Origin: Romboutsia sedimentorum
Lineage (GTDB): Bacteria; Bacillota; Clostridia; Peptostreptococcales; Peptostreptococcaceae
DNA: 64,000 nucleotides
Assembly (NCBI RefSeq): GCF_030131845.1
Contig: NZ_JASKYM010000004.1
Span: forward strand, 178,333-242,332
Direction of reading: 5' to 3'
Below are positions 9,435 through 17,219 of the stretch, one piece after another; the stretch's first letter is position 1, and the number at the start of each line of letters is the position of its first letter. The notes under the pieces are model-generated. The model saw nothing but the letters and a program-made list of their open reading frames with translations, did not search any database and was not told the origin of the DNA. The position numbers and the translations under genes were made by a program.

Positions 9435-10136
9435 CTACATTGCTCCTATATGCTTCTTTTTCTTTGAATTCGAAATTTTTATTAATTTTAATATAAAGTA
9501 CCCTACAAAAAGTACTGTGTATATACCTAACTTCATCATATCAACCTTATCATCATTAAGAAGCGCAATTACTATATGTACGTAAGTTAAGAAGTAAAAT
9601 GGATAAGCCCATCTTTGTAGCTTTTTCCATTCTTTATTTGTCATCTTAGCTCTAACTTTTTTAAATGATGTTATGAACAGTGGTATCATTATTATAAATG
9701 CTATTAATCCTATAATTACGTATGATATATAAAGTATTGGTAAAGGCTTGTATGATAATATTTGGTCTATATGCATAATAAAACCAACAAAATACATAAC
9801 ACAATGTGGAATTAAAAGAATGCATGATAATATGGCCGCTTCTGCTCTTATGCTTAATAATTTCTTTGTTATTTTCCATTTAGGATATAATGCTCCTGCA
9901 AACATCACTAGTATTAAAAATCCTATTGAAACATTACCTTTCATAAAGGCTTTTTCAAGTGCCCCTATAAATCCTTGCAACTTTGTGTCTGTTATTAACT
10001 TATAAATTTCATAAGCTATAGTTATACCAGCTATTGCTGTAGCTATAGAGTAATAAAATTTAGAATGCTTTTTTATACTTGATGTAAAAAGTAGTGCAAA
10101 TGCAACTACGAATAATAATGAATATACTAATCTCAT
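9435..10136 (-). CDS. Ferric reductase-like / MsrQ-like transmembrane heme protein
   Basis: 233 aa with about seven membrane helices (first at residues 3-20). The segment NKEWKKLQRWAYPFYFLTYV followed by His resembles ferric-reductase-like (FRD/MsrQ/YedZ) domains, where His residues on neighbouring helices bind heme; His is also present in LLIPHCVMYF. It probably moves electrons across the membrane. The reading frame ends at TAG 9435. Inserting one A into the run at 9476-9480 would extend it through FEFKEKEAYRSNVEDRINN to a stop at 9376, so the C-terminal tail may be lost by a one-base deletion. Two palindromes upstream suggest iron regulation. Confidence 0.65.
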   Translation of the reverse strand: MRLVYSLLFVVAFALLFTSSIKKHSKFYYSIATAIAGITIAYEIYKLITDTKLQGFIGALEKAFMKGNVSIGFLILVMFAGALYPKWKITKKLLSIRAEAAILSCILLIPHCVMYFVGFIMHIDQILSYKPLPILYISYVIIGLIAFIIMIPLFITSFKKVRAKMTNKEWKKLQRWAYPFYFLTYVHIVIALLNDDKVDMMKLGIYTVLFVGYFILKLIKISNSKKKKHIGAM

Positions 10137-10168
10137 TATAAGTCTCCTTTCAATCTATTTATTTTTTA

Positions 10169-10248
10169 TTGATAATGAATTTCATTTTTATTGTATTCCA
10201 TTAATTTCATATTGTCAATACTAATTGATATTAATTTTCAATATCAAT
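10169..10248 (-). promoter_or_regulatory. Candidate Fur-type operators upstream of the ferric-reductase-like gene
   Basis: TTGATAATGAATTTCATTTT (10169-10188) resembles half of a GATAATGATAATCATTATC-type Fur box. A longer palindrome (10224-10248) has arms ATTGATATT and AATATCAAT. Both lie directly upstream of the 9435-10136 gene. Assignment to Fur is inference. Confidence 0.35.
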
Positions 10249-10323
10249 TAATTCTAAATATTTGTTCAATTCCATTCTTAAATCTTACGATAATTAATTT
10301 AAATAGAATAATTTTATATAAAA

Positions 10324-10357
10324 ATAAGGCTATGAATTAGTATTCATAGCCTTATTG
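10324..10357 (-). terminator. Terminator of nadABC operon
   Basis: 15-bp perfect stem AATAAGGCTATGAAT with loop TAGT, followed on the minus strand by TTTTT. It lies 9 bp after the nadC stop codon. Confidence 0.9.
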
Positions 10358-10365
10358 CTCGTACT

Positions 10366-11205
10366 CTAGTTTATTCTATTTAAGTTTTTCATGCTTAAAT
10401 CTAGCACTTTAAAAGAATGAGTTATTGCTCCAACGGAAACATAATCTACACCTATTTGTGCTATTTTTTTTATATTTTGTAATGATACATTCCCAGAAAA
10501 CTCAGTTATAGCTTTTTTATTTATAATTTTTACAGCTTCCTTTGCCATTTCTAAATCCATATTATCAAGCATTATAATATCAACATTAGCTTTTATAGCT
10601 TCTTTTACCATATCTAAATTTTCAGTTTCTACTTCAATTTTTCTAACAAAGGAGATATTTTCCCTTGCAATATCTACTGCTTTTTCTATTGTACCACATG
10701 CACTTATATGATTGTCTTTTAGCATTATACCATCAGATAAGTTAAATCTATGGTTATCACCTCCACCTACTTTTACTGCATATTTTTCTAGTATTCTTAA
10801 AGTTGGTGTTGTTTTTCTAGTATCTAATAATTTAGTATTACTATTTTCTAACTCACTTACAAACAAGTTTGTCAAAGTAGCTATTCCACTCATTCTTTGT
10901 ATTAAATTAAGGGATACTCTCTCACCTAATAAAATATTTCTTGTGCTACCTTTTAAGAAAGCTAGTTTATCTTTTGGATATATTTTATCACCATCTTTTT
11001 TGTATAAAATCACTTCAACATTTCCAAGTATTTCATATACCCTTTTAAAAACCTTTAGTCCAGCTATTATGCCTTCTTCTTTACACAACAACTCTATACT
11101 AGATAAGCTATCTTCACTTATTATAGCGTTTGTGCTTATATCTTCATTTGGTACGTCTTCTATTAAAGCTTCTTTTATTATTTTATCTACAGTCAAGTAA
11201 TTCAT
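10366..11205 (-). CDS. nadC: Quinolinate phosphoribosyltransferase
   Basis: Converts quinolinate and PRPP to nicotinate mononucleotide, the last step of de novo NAD synthesis before NMN. 279 aa from the ATG at 11205 (MNYLTVDKIIKEAL). I prefer this start to an ATG 15 bp upstream because GTGGGGATTATTACG places the ribosome binding site correctly. Family signatures are present: LDTRKTTPTLRILEKYAV, GGGDNHRFNLSDGIMLKDNH and the C-terminal SVGAITHS phosphate loop. It overlaps the end of nadB by 23 bp, so translation is coupled. Third gene of nadA-nadB-nadC. Confidence 0.95.
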   Translation of the reverse strand: MNYLTVDKIIKEALIEDVPNEDISTNAIISEDSLSSIELLCKEEGIIAGLKVFKRVYEILGNVEVILYKKDGDKIYPKDKLAFLKGSTRNILLGERVSLNLIQRMSGIATLTNLFVSELENSNTKLLDTRKTTPTLRILEKYAVKVGGGDNHRFNLSDGIMLKDNHISACGTIEKAVDIARENISFVRKIEVETENLDMVKEAIKANVDIIMLDNMDLEMAKEAVKIINKKAITEFSGNVSLQNIKKIAQIGVDYVSVGAITHSFKVLDLSMKNLNRIN

Positions 11206-12487
11206 CGTAATAATCCCCACACTTTTCTTTTATAATATTTATAACCATCTCTCTATTTTTATTTATTAGGGTTTGTAAATTTGTTGTTATTATATTTGTA
11301 TCTATAATTTTAATATCTATATTATGTATAAAATCATTTATGTTATTTGCACATCTCTTTGAAAATACTAATCCCTCTAATAGTGAATTACTTGCTAATC
11401 TATTTTTACCATGCACTCCAGTACAGCTAGTTTCACCTACTGCATATAAATTTTCCATAGAAGTTTTTGAATACAAATCTACTTTTATTCCTCCCATAAA
11501 ATAGTGTTGAGCAGGAGATACTTTTATATATTCTTTGCTAATATCAATTCCTCTTTTTAAACATTCTTCATATATAAATGGGAATCTCTTCATTATGTAG
11601 TCTTTTTTCATAAAAGTTATATCCAAATTTACATAGGGCACTTTACTTTTTTTTATTTGTTCATATATAGCTTTTGAAACTATATCTCTTGGTAATAATT
11701 CATCTACAAACCTTTTATTGTCTGAATTTAAAAGTATCCCACCTTCACCTCTTACAGCTTCTGATATTAGAAATCTTTTTTGATTTGAGTTTTGTTCATA
11801 AAAAGCTGTTGGATGTATTTGTATGTAATTTAGATTTTCTAGTTTTATATTATTTTTTAAAGATACTGCTATTGAATCTCCATTTAATATCTTTTGATTT
11901 GTAGAATTTTTAAATACTCCACCTATCCCACCACTTGCTAATACTACACATTTAGCATATACATTTATTTGCTTATTGTCTTTTATAATTATTGCTCCCA
12001 TGCATTTATTGTTTTCACTTATTATATCTGCAAAATAAGTATCTTCATAAACAGTTATATTTTTTCTTTGTTTTAATTCATTAATAAGTGCCTTTTGAAC
12101 ACTTTCGCCTGTATTATCTTTTGTATGTACTATTCTATTTACGCTGTGAGCACCTTCTCTAGTGTATATTAATTCATCATCACATTTATCAAAATTAACT
12201 CCTAATTTTATAAGATTTTTTATATTGTCTATAGATTCTTTTGTTAGTATTTTTACTGCACTTAAATCATTTTTATATTTTCCTGCTTTTAAAGTGTCCT
12301 CTATAAACAATTTTATATCTTCTTCATTTCTTGCCGTTGATATTCCACCTTGAGCTAAATTAGTGTTAGTATCATGTGATTTCCCTTTACTTATTAATAA
12401 AACATCTATATCATCTTTTAAATTTAAGCTAGTGTATATACCAGATACCCCCGACCCTATAATTAATACATCTACTATTTTGTTCAT
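11183..12487 (-). CDS. nadB: L-aspartate oxidase
   Basis: Flavoprotein oxidising L-aspartate to iminoaspartate, which NadA uses. 434 aa, shorter than the roughly 540-residue enterobacterial enzyme because the C-terminal helical domain is reduced. The FAD-binding GSGVSGIYTSLNL (residues 11-23), GQGG-like NLAQGGISTA, EAVRGEGGILLN, and the FAD-contacting GETSCTGVHGKNRLASNSLL region are all visible. It starts 4 bp after the nadA stop. In an anaerobe the electron acceptor is probably fumarate rather than oxygen (family knowledge). Confidence 0.95.
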   Translation of the reverse strand: MNKIVDVLIIGSGVSGIYTSLNLKDDIDVLLISKGKSHDTNTNLAQGGISTARNEEDIKLFIEDTLKAGKYKNDLSAVKILTKESIDNIKNLIKLGVNFDKCDDELIYTREGAHSVNRIVHTKDNTGESVQKALINELKQRKNITVYEDTYFADIISENNKCMGAIIIKDNKQINVYAKCVVLASGGIGGVFKNSTNQKILNGDSIAVSLKNNIKLENLNYIQIHPTAFYEQNSNQKRFLISEAVRGEGGILLNSDNKRFVDELLPRDIVSKAIYEQIKKSKVPYVNLDITFMKKDYIMKRFPFIYEECLKRGIDISKEYIKVSPAQHYFMGGIKVDLYSKTSMENLYAVGETSCTGVHGKNRLASNSLLEGLVFSKRCANNINDFIHNIDIKIIDTNIITTNLQTLINKNREMVINIIKEKCGDYYDELLDCR

Positions 12488-12491
12488 ATCT

Positions 12492-13403
12492 CTACTTTGC
12501 TAAAGAGTGCATATTATCTAAGCAAGTTAAAGCACCTTTGGCTACTTTTTCATCTACTATTACTTCATTTTCCATATTTAATAGGGTATCATATAAACTT
12601 TGTAGCGTTGTTTTTTTCATGTCTGTACAAGAAATTTTGCCACCTGGTATAAAGAAGTTTTTGTTTGGATTTCTTTTGTTTAATTCATATAATACGCCTT
12701 CTTCTGTGCATATTATAAAGTCTTTATCTTCACTTTCTGTAGCGTAATTTATTATTCCAGTTGTACTTCCTATGTAATCACCAAGACTTCTTATTTCTTT
12801 AGTACACTCTGGATGTACTAATATTTTTGCATCTTTGTGTTCTTTTTTTAACTTTAATACATCTTCTTTTTTTATATCATTGTGATACTTGCAATATCCT
12901 TCCCAAAGTATAAACTCTTTTTCTTTGAAAAATTCTGATATATAGCTTCCTAAATTCTTATCAGGCAAAAATATTATTTGATTACTTTCTATGTTTTTTA
13001 ATATATCTATTGCACTTGATGAAGTTACTGCTACATCACAATGAGATTTTACTTTTGCAGTTGAATTTATATAACATACAGTGTATGCATCTTTGTATTT
13101 TTCTTTTAATTTTATTATTCCTTCTTCATCTACCATATCAGCCATTTTACATCCTGCATTTAATATTGGCATTAGTATAGTCTTTTGAGGAGATAATATC
13201 TTGGCACTTTCTGCCATAAACTTTACTCCGCATATTACTACAACATCTTCTTTGCTATCTCTTGCTATTTCACTTAAATAATAAGAGTCCCCTACAAAGT
13301 CAGCTATTTGTTGTATATTTGCTGGTTGATAATAATGAGCCAGTATTATTGCATTCTTTTCTTTTTTTAATTTTTGTATTTTGTTTATTAAAGTTTGATC
13401 CAT
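12492..13403 (-). CDS. nadA: Quinolinate synthase
   Basis: [4Fe-4S] enzyme condensing iminoaspartate with dihydroxyacetone phosphate to quinolinate. 303 aa from ATG 13403 (MDQTLINKIQKLKKEKNAI). An in-frame ATG 42 bp upstream would put the N-terminus across an operator-like palindrome, and the AAAGAAAGTGG motif fits the downstream start. AHYYQ, the cluster cysteines in VVICGVKFMAE, VHPECT and ALTCLDNMHSL, and IPGGKISCTDMKK are all present. First gene of nadABC. Confidence 0.95.
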   Translation of the reverse strand: MDQTLINKIQKLKKEKNAIILAHYYQPANIQQIADFVGDSYYLSEIARDSKEDVVVICGVKFMAESAKILSPQKTILMPILNAGCKMADMVDEEGIIKLKEKYKDAYTVCYINSTAKVKSHCDVAVTSSSAIDILKNIESNQIIFLPDKNLGSYISEFFKEKEFILWEGYCKYHNDIKKEDVLKLKKEHKDAKILVHPECTKEIRSLGDYIGSTTGIINYATESEDKDFIICTEEGVLYELNKRNPNKNFFIPGGKISCTDMKKTTLQSLYDTLLNMENEVIVDEKVAKGALTCLDNMHSLAK

Positions 13404-13441
13404 AATTACACCACTTTCTTTATTGTAAAGTTCATTTATAT

Positions 13442-13461
13442 ACATGTGTCTTTACACCTGT
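13442..13461 (-). promoter_or_regulatory. Candidate NiaR-type operator upstream of nadA
   Basis: Imperfect palindrome, minus strand ACAGGTGT-AAAG-ACACATGT, about 40 bp before the nadA start and just after a TACAAT -10-like hexamer. De novo NAD operons in Firmicutes are often repressed by the niacin-responsive NiaR at sites containing ACACCTGT-like half-sites. Regulator identity is inferred. Confidence 0.5.
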
Positions 13462-13490
13462 AATGATATTGTAGCATTTTTAATAAAAAA

Positions 13491-13522
13491 ATGCACCTAG
13501 TAGTTTTATCTACTAAGTGCAT
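13491..13522 (-). terminator. Terminator of oad operon
   Basis: Stem ATGCACCTAGTAG/CTACTAAGTGCAT with one mismatch, followed on the minus strand by a T run. It lies 19 bp past the oadB stop and separates the operon from nadA. Confidence 0.85.
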
Positions 13523-13540
13523 ATTCTAATATTATTAATT

Positions 13541-14671
13541 TTAAGCAAAGAATTTAAGAAGTATACCAGCAACTACTGCTGAGCCTATAACTCCTGCTAC
13601 ATTTGGTCCCATCGCATGCATAAGTAAGAAATTACTTGGGTTTTCTTCTCTCCCAACCTTTTGAACAACTCTAGCTGACATTGGAACTGCCGATACTCCA
13701 GCCGCACCTATCATTGGGTTTACTTTTCCTCCAGTTAACTTACACATTAATTTACCAAATAAAACTCCTGATGCAGTCCCTACTGAGAATGCTACAAGTC
13801 CCATTGCAGTTATACCTAAAGTTTGTACTGTTAAGAAAGTATCTGCATTAGCTGTAGCCCCTACTGTAAGTCCTAGCATTATTGTAATTATGTACATCAA
13901 TGAATTTTGTGCTGTTTCTACTAACTTAGGCACAGCTTTTGATTCTTTTAATAAGTTACCAAACATAAGCATTCCTATAAGAGGAGCTGCTGTTGGTAAT
14001 AATCCTATAACAATTATCATTGAAACTATTGGGAATATTATCTTTTCTTTTTGTGAAACTGGTCTTAATTGTTCCATCTTTATATTACGCTCTTCTTTAG
14101 TTGTTAATAATCTTATTATTGGTGGTTGAATAACTGGAACTAACGCCATATAAGAATATGCTGCTAGTGCTATAGTTCCTAATAAGTGTGGTGCTAGTTT
14201 ACCTGTTAATTGTATTGCTGTTGGTCCATCTGCTCCACCTATTATTCCGATTGATGCAGCTTCAGGTCCACTAAATCCTAAGAATATTGCTCCTAAGAAT
14301 GCAAAGAATATTCCAAACTGAGCAGCAGCCCCAAGTAACATAGTTTTTGGGTTTGCAATCATTGGTCCAAAGTCAGTACTAGCTCCTATACATAAGAATA
14401 TTAAAGGTGGGAATATCCCAAGCTTAACTCCTTGATATAAATAATAGAAAAGTCCTCCAGTAACTTGTGCATTTTCTGGTTTCATCAAATCTGCACCTGG
14501 CATGTTTGCAAGTAGCATACCTACTGATATTGGTATTAATAAATAAGGTTCATATCCTTTTTTTATAGCTAAATATAAAAATATACAAGCTATAGCTATC
14601 ATTATAGCTTCTTTATAAGTCATCATTGCAAATCCTGATTCTGTGATAAATTGAATTATCGTTTCTCCCAT
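13541..14671 (-). CDS. oadB: Na+-translocating decarboxylase beta subunit
   Basis: Integral membrane subunit that decarboxylates carboxybiotin and exports Na+. 376 aa, about ten membrane helices. The signature SIGIIGGADGPTAIQLTG carries the key Asp for Na+ transport, and [15 protein letters not shown] is the conserved C-terminal helix. It is the last gene of a four-gene operon with the carboxyltransferase, the small membrane subunit and the biotin carrier. A second beta subunit with a very similar C-terminus begins at the right edge of the window. Confidence 0.93.
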   Translation of the reverse strand: MGETIIQFITESGFAMMTYKEAIMIAIACIFLYLAIKKGYEPYLLIPISVGMLLANMPGADLMKPENAQVTGGLFYYLYQGVKLGIFPPLIFLCIGASTDFGPMIANPKTMLLGAAAQFGIFFAFLGAIFLGFSGPEAASIGIIGGADGPTAIQLTGKLAPHLLGTIALAAYSYMALVPVIQPPIIRLLTTKEERNIKMEQLRPVSQKEKIIFPIVSMIIVIGLLPTAAPLIGMLMFGNLLKESKAVPKLVETAQNSLMYIITIMLGLTVGATANADTFLTVQTLGITAMGLVAFSVGTASGVLFGKLMCKLTGGKVNPMIGAAGVSAVPMSARVVQKVGREENPSNFLLMHAMGPNVAGVIGSAVVAGILLKFFA

Positions 14672-14707
14672 GTTAAATTCCCCCTAAAACTTTCGTTTCG
14701 CTATTTT

Positions 14708-15052
14708 TTATGCTATCTCTAATAAATCATCTCCGAGATTTACATTTTGTCCTTTATCTACGCTTATAGCTTCAACTACTCCATCAACTGGTGCAACTAT
14801 CTCATTTTCCATTTTCATAGCTTCAAGTATTGCCACTACTTCTCCTTTTTTAACTGCTTGTCCTTTTTTAACTAATACATTTATTATAGTTCCAGGCATT
14901 GGTGCTGTTATACTTTCACTATTTTGACTAGGTGTTGGCTTTATTTCTTGCTTTATTTCTTGTTTTACTGCTTGATTTGTACTTGATACTTCTTCTATTT
15001 CTACTTCATATACTTTTCCATTTAATGTTATATGGTATTTTTTAGCGTTCAT
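14708..15052 (-). CDS. Biotin carboxyl carrier protein of decarboxylase
   Basis: 114 aa. The C-terminal biotinyl domain (about residues 46-114) contains EAMKMENEIV; Lys80 is the expected biotinylation site. A charged and proline-containing linker (QEIKQEIKPTPSQN) precedes it. It shuttles the carboxyl group from the alpha to the beta subunit. Here it is a separate gene rather than fused to the alpha subunit. RBS AAAAGGGGATTTAAA. Confidence 0.92.
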   Translation of the reverse strand: MNAKKYHITLNGKVYEVEIEEVSSTNQAVKQEIKQEIKPTPSQNSESITAPMPGTIINVLVKKGQAVKKGEVVAILEAMKMENEIVAPVDGVVEAISVDKGQNVNLGDDLLEIA

Positions 15053-15111
15053 TTTAAATCCCCTTTTCTTTATATACTATATTTTTATGTATCTTTTTTT
15101 TAAATTTATAT

Positions 15112-15399
15112 CTACTTTATTCTAGTTATACTTTTTATTCTAAGATTTGGATTTAGTATTCCTTCCCCTGCCATTATTGATGCTGCCAGTGCTACTACTA
15201 CTTTTTCTTCTTCATCTTCTTCATGAGTTAATGCTAATTCTTTATCTCCACCTTTTTTAGATTCATTTTCTACTTTTTCCTTAAAGATAGTTTTAAACGA
15301 ACTTAATACAAGTGAAATTGCAAATAAAGTTAAAAATACAATACTCATACTTATTACAGTTATAGATAAAGCTTCACCTATTGTTATTTCATTTCCCAT
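15112..15399 (-). CDS. oadG: Oxaloacetate decarboxylase gamma-type small membrane subunit
   Basis: 95 aa with one N-terminal membrane helix (about residues 12-33), a charged linker and an acidic/hydrophobic tail (HEEDEEEKVVVALAASIMAG) as in the gamma/delta subunits that anchor the decarboxylase complex. It lies between alpha and carrier genes with 18-bp spacing to alpha. Small and divergent, so recognition rests partly on context. Confidence 0.8.
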   Translation of the reverse strand: MGNEITIGEALSITVISMSIVFLTLFAISLVLSSFKTIFKEKVENESKKGGDKELALTHEEDEEEKVVVALAASIMAGEGILNPNLRIKSITRIK

Positions 15400-15417
15400 A
15401 ATATTATCACCTATTTT

Positions 15418-16842
15418 CTACATAGTTACGTTTATATATTTTATTTCGTTTTCTGATTTTTTTTCTATTATATTTGTTTTAGCGTCTTCTTTAATTTTAT
15501 GTTTATTATATTTTTCTTCTAAAAACTTTGGAGCTACTTGTGGGAAAAGTGCATATGTTAATACATCTTCATCACATTTTGCTAAGTTCCCTGCTTCTTT
15601 TTTCATATCTTCAAATTCAGGTTCTATTAAATCTGCTGGTCTAACAGTTATTACTTTTTCATCTCCAATTATTTTTTTTCTTATTTTTTCACTTATTACA
15701 GCTGGAGATTTTCCATAATTACCTCTTACATAATCTTTTATTTCTTTTGGTATTAATTTGTATCTTTCTCCACTTAATACATTAAATAATGCTTGTGTTC
15801 CAACCATCTGACTCATAGGTGTTACAAGTGGTGGATATCCTAGGTCACTTCTAACTCTAGGTACTTCTTTTAAAACTTCTTCATATCTATCAGATGCATT
15901 TTGTTGCTTTAGTTGAGATAATAAGTTTGAAAGCATTCCACCTGGAACTAAGTATTTTAATGTTTGTGGATCTGTTAATAATACTTTTGGATTTAATATT
16001 CCCTCATTCATATATTTATCTCTTATTGGTTTGAAGTAATCTGCTACTTCTAATAGTTTGTCCATATTTAATCCTGGATTTCTCTCCATTCCTGCAAAAG
16101 TTACAGCTAATGATTCAGTTGGTGGTTGAGAAGTTCCTCCACTAAATGGTGAAATTGCAGTATCTATTATATCAACTCCGGCTTCTACAGCTTTCATATA
16201 TATCATATCGGCTATACCACTTGTACAGTGAGTATGTAATTCTATTGGTAAATTTGTTATTTCTTTTATACTCTTAACTAAGTCATATGCATTATATGGT
16301 GTTAAAACCCCAGCCATATCTTTTATACATATAGAATCAGCACCCATACTTTCCATAGTTTTTATTAAATTTAAATAGTACTCTGTAGTATGAACATCAC
16401 TAGTTGTATAAGAGATTGCACACTGACAGTGACCATTATATTTCTTAATAGCCTTCATTGAAGCTTCTATGTTTCTAACATCATTTAAAGCATCAAATAC
16501 TCTTATTATATCAATACCATTTTTTATAGATAATTCTATAAATTTATCAACAGTATCATCTGCATAGTTTCTATATCCAAGTAAGTTTTGACCTCTTAAA
16601 AGCATTTGAAGTTTAGTATTTTTAACATTTTTTCTCATAAGTCTTAATCTTTCCCAAGGATCTTCATTTAGAAAACGTATGCACGCATCAAATGTAGCTC
16701 CCCCCCATACCTCTAATGAATAATACCCTACTTCATCCATAGTTTTAAGTATAGGTATTATTTCATCTGTAGTTAACCTAGTTGCAATTAAAGATTGATG
16801 ACCATCTCTTAGTGCAGTTTCAGTTATTTTCAATTTGTTCAT
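15418..16842 (-). CDS. oadA: Oxaloacetate decarboxylase alpha subunit (carboxyltransferase)
   Basis: 474 aa. It transfers the carboxyl group of oxaloacetate to biotin. The pyruvate-carboxylase-type TIM barrel shows ALRDGHQSLIATR (metal/substrate site), EVWGGATFDACIRFL, SICIKDMAGVL (the Lys that is carbamylated in the family) and LHTHCTSGIADM metal ligands. The C-terminal biotin domain is absent and supplied by the separate carrier gene. RBS AAAAGGGGAGTGAGATTTAG. First gene of the operon. Oxaloacetate is the likely substrate, but a related acyl-CoA-independent substrate cannot be excluded. Confidence 0.9.
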   Translation of the reverse strand: MNKLKITETALRDGHQSLIATRLTTDEIIPILKTMDEVGYYSLEVWGGATFDACIRFLNEDPWERLRLMRKNVKNTKLQMLLRGQNLLGYRNYADDTVDKFIELSIKNGIDIIRVFDALNDVRNIEASMKAIKKYNGHCQCAISYTTSDVHTTEYYLNLIKTMESMGADSICIKDMAGVLTPYNAYDLVKSIKEITNLPIELHTHCTSGIADMIYMKAVEAGVDIIDTAISPFSGGTSQPPTESLAVTFAGMERNPGLNMDKLLEVADYFKPIRDKYMNEGILNPKVLLTDPQTLKYLVPGGMLSNLLSQLKQQNASDRYEEVLKEVPRVRSDLGYPPLVTPMSQMVGTQALFNVLSGERYKLIPKEIKDYVRGNYGKSPAVISEKIRKKIIGDEKVITVRPADLIEPEFEDMKKEAGNLAKCDEDVLTYALFPQVAPKFLEEKYNKHKIKEDAKTNIIEKKSENEIKYINVTM

Positions 16843-17219
16843 CTAAATCTCACTCCCCTTTTGAAATTAACTTTTCTTATTTGGCAATAAACATAGCTAA
16901 TTTTTATAAATTAGTTGATTGATAATTTATTGTCTACAATCATACTTATTTAACACTTGTAATTGATTCACCTAAAAAATTAATCTATTTTTACCTTTTT
17001 CATTTAATTAATTCTATAAATCATTTAAATACCCTTCTAATTTTTATAGTATTTTTTATATTTATTTCAATTTTTTATATTTTTAGTCACATTTACTTAT
17101 ATTTGTATAAAATACAACACCTATATATTACAAATATCTTCAATGTTTATAAAAAAATAAATGCTATAGCCCGTAATATCGACTATAGCATTTTCTTAAT
17201 ATATTATAACTTTATTTTC
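16843..17219 (-). promoter_or_regulatory. oad leader region and terminator of the histidine kinase gene
   Basis: About 300 bp of AT-rich DNA upstream of oadA without a convincing coding frame. At 17161-17191, ATGCTATAG/CTATAGCAT forms a hairpin that terminates the kinase gene read from the right. TTGTAGACAATAAATT and similar promoter-like elements occur but no operator was recognised. Confidence 0.6.

Noticed and set aside
16860..17160. Riboswitch upstream of oadA
   Set aside because: No known aptamer motif or terminator/antiterminator pair could be identified.
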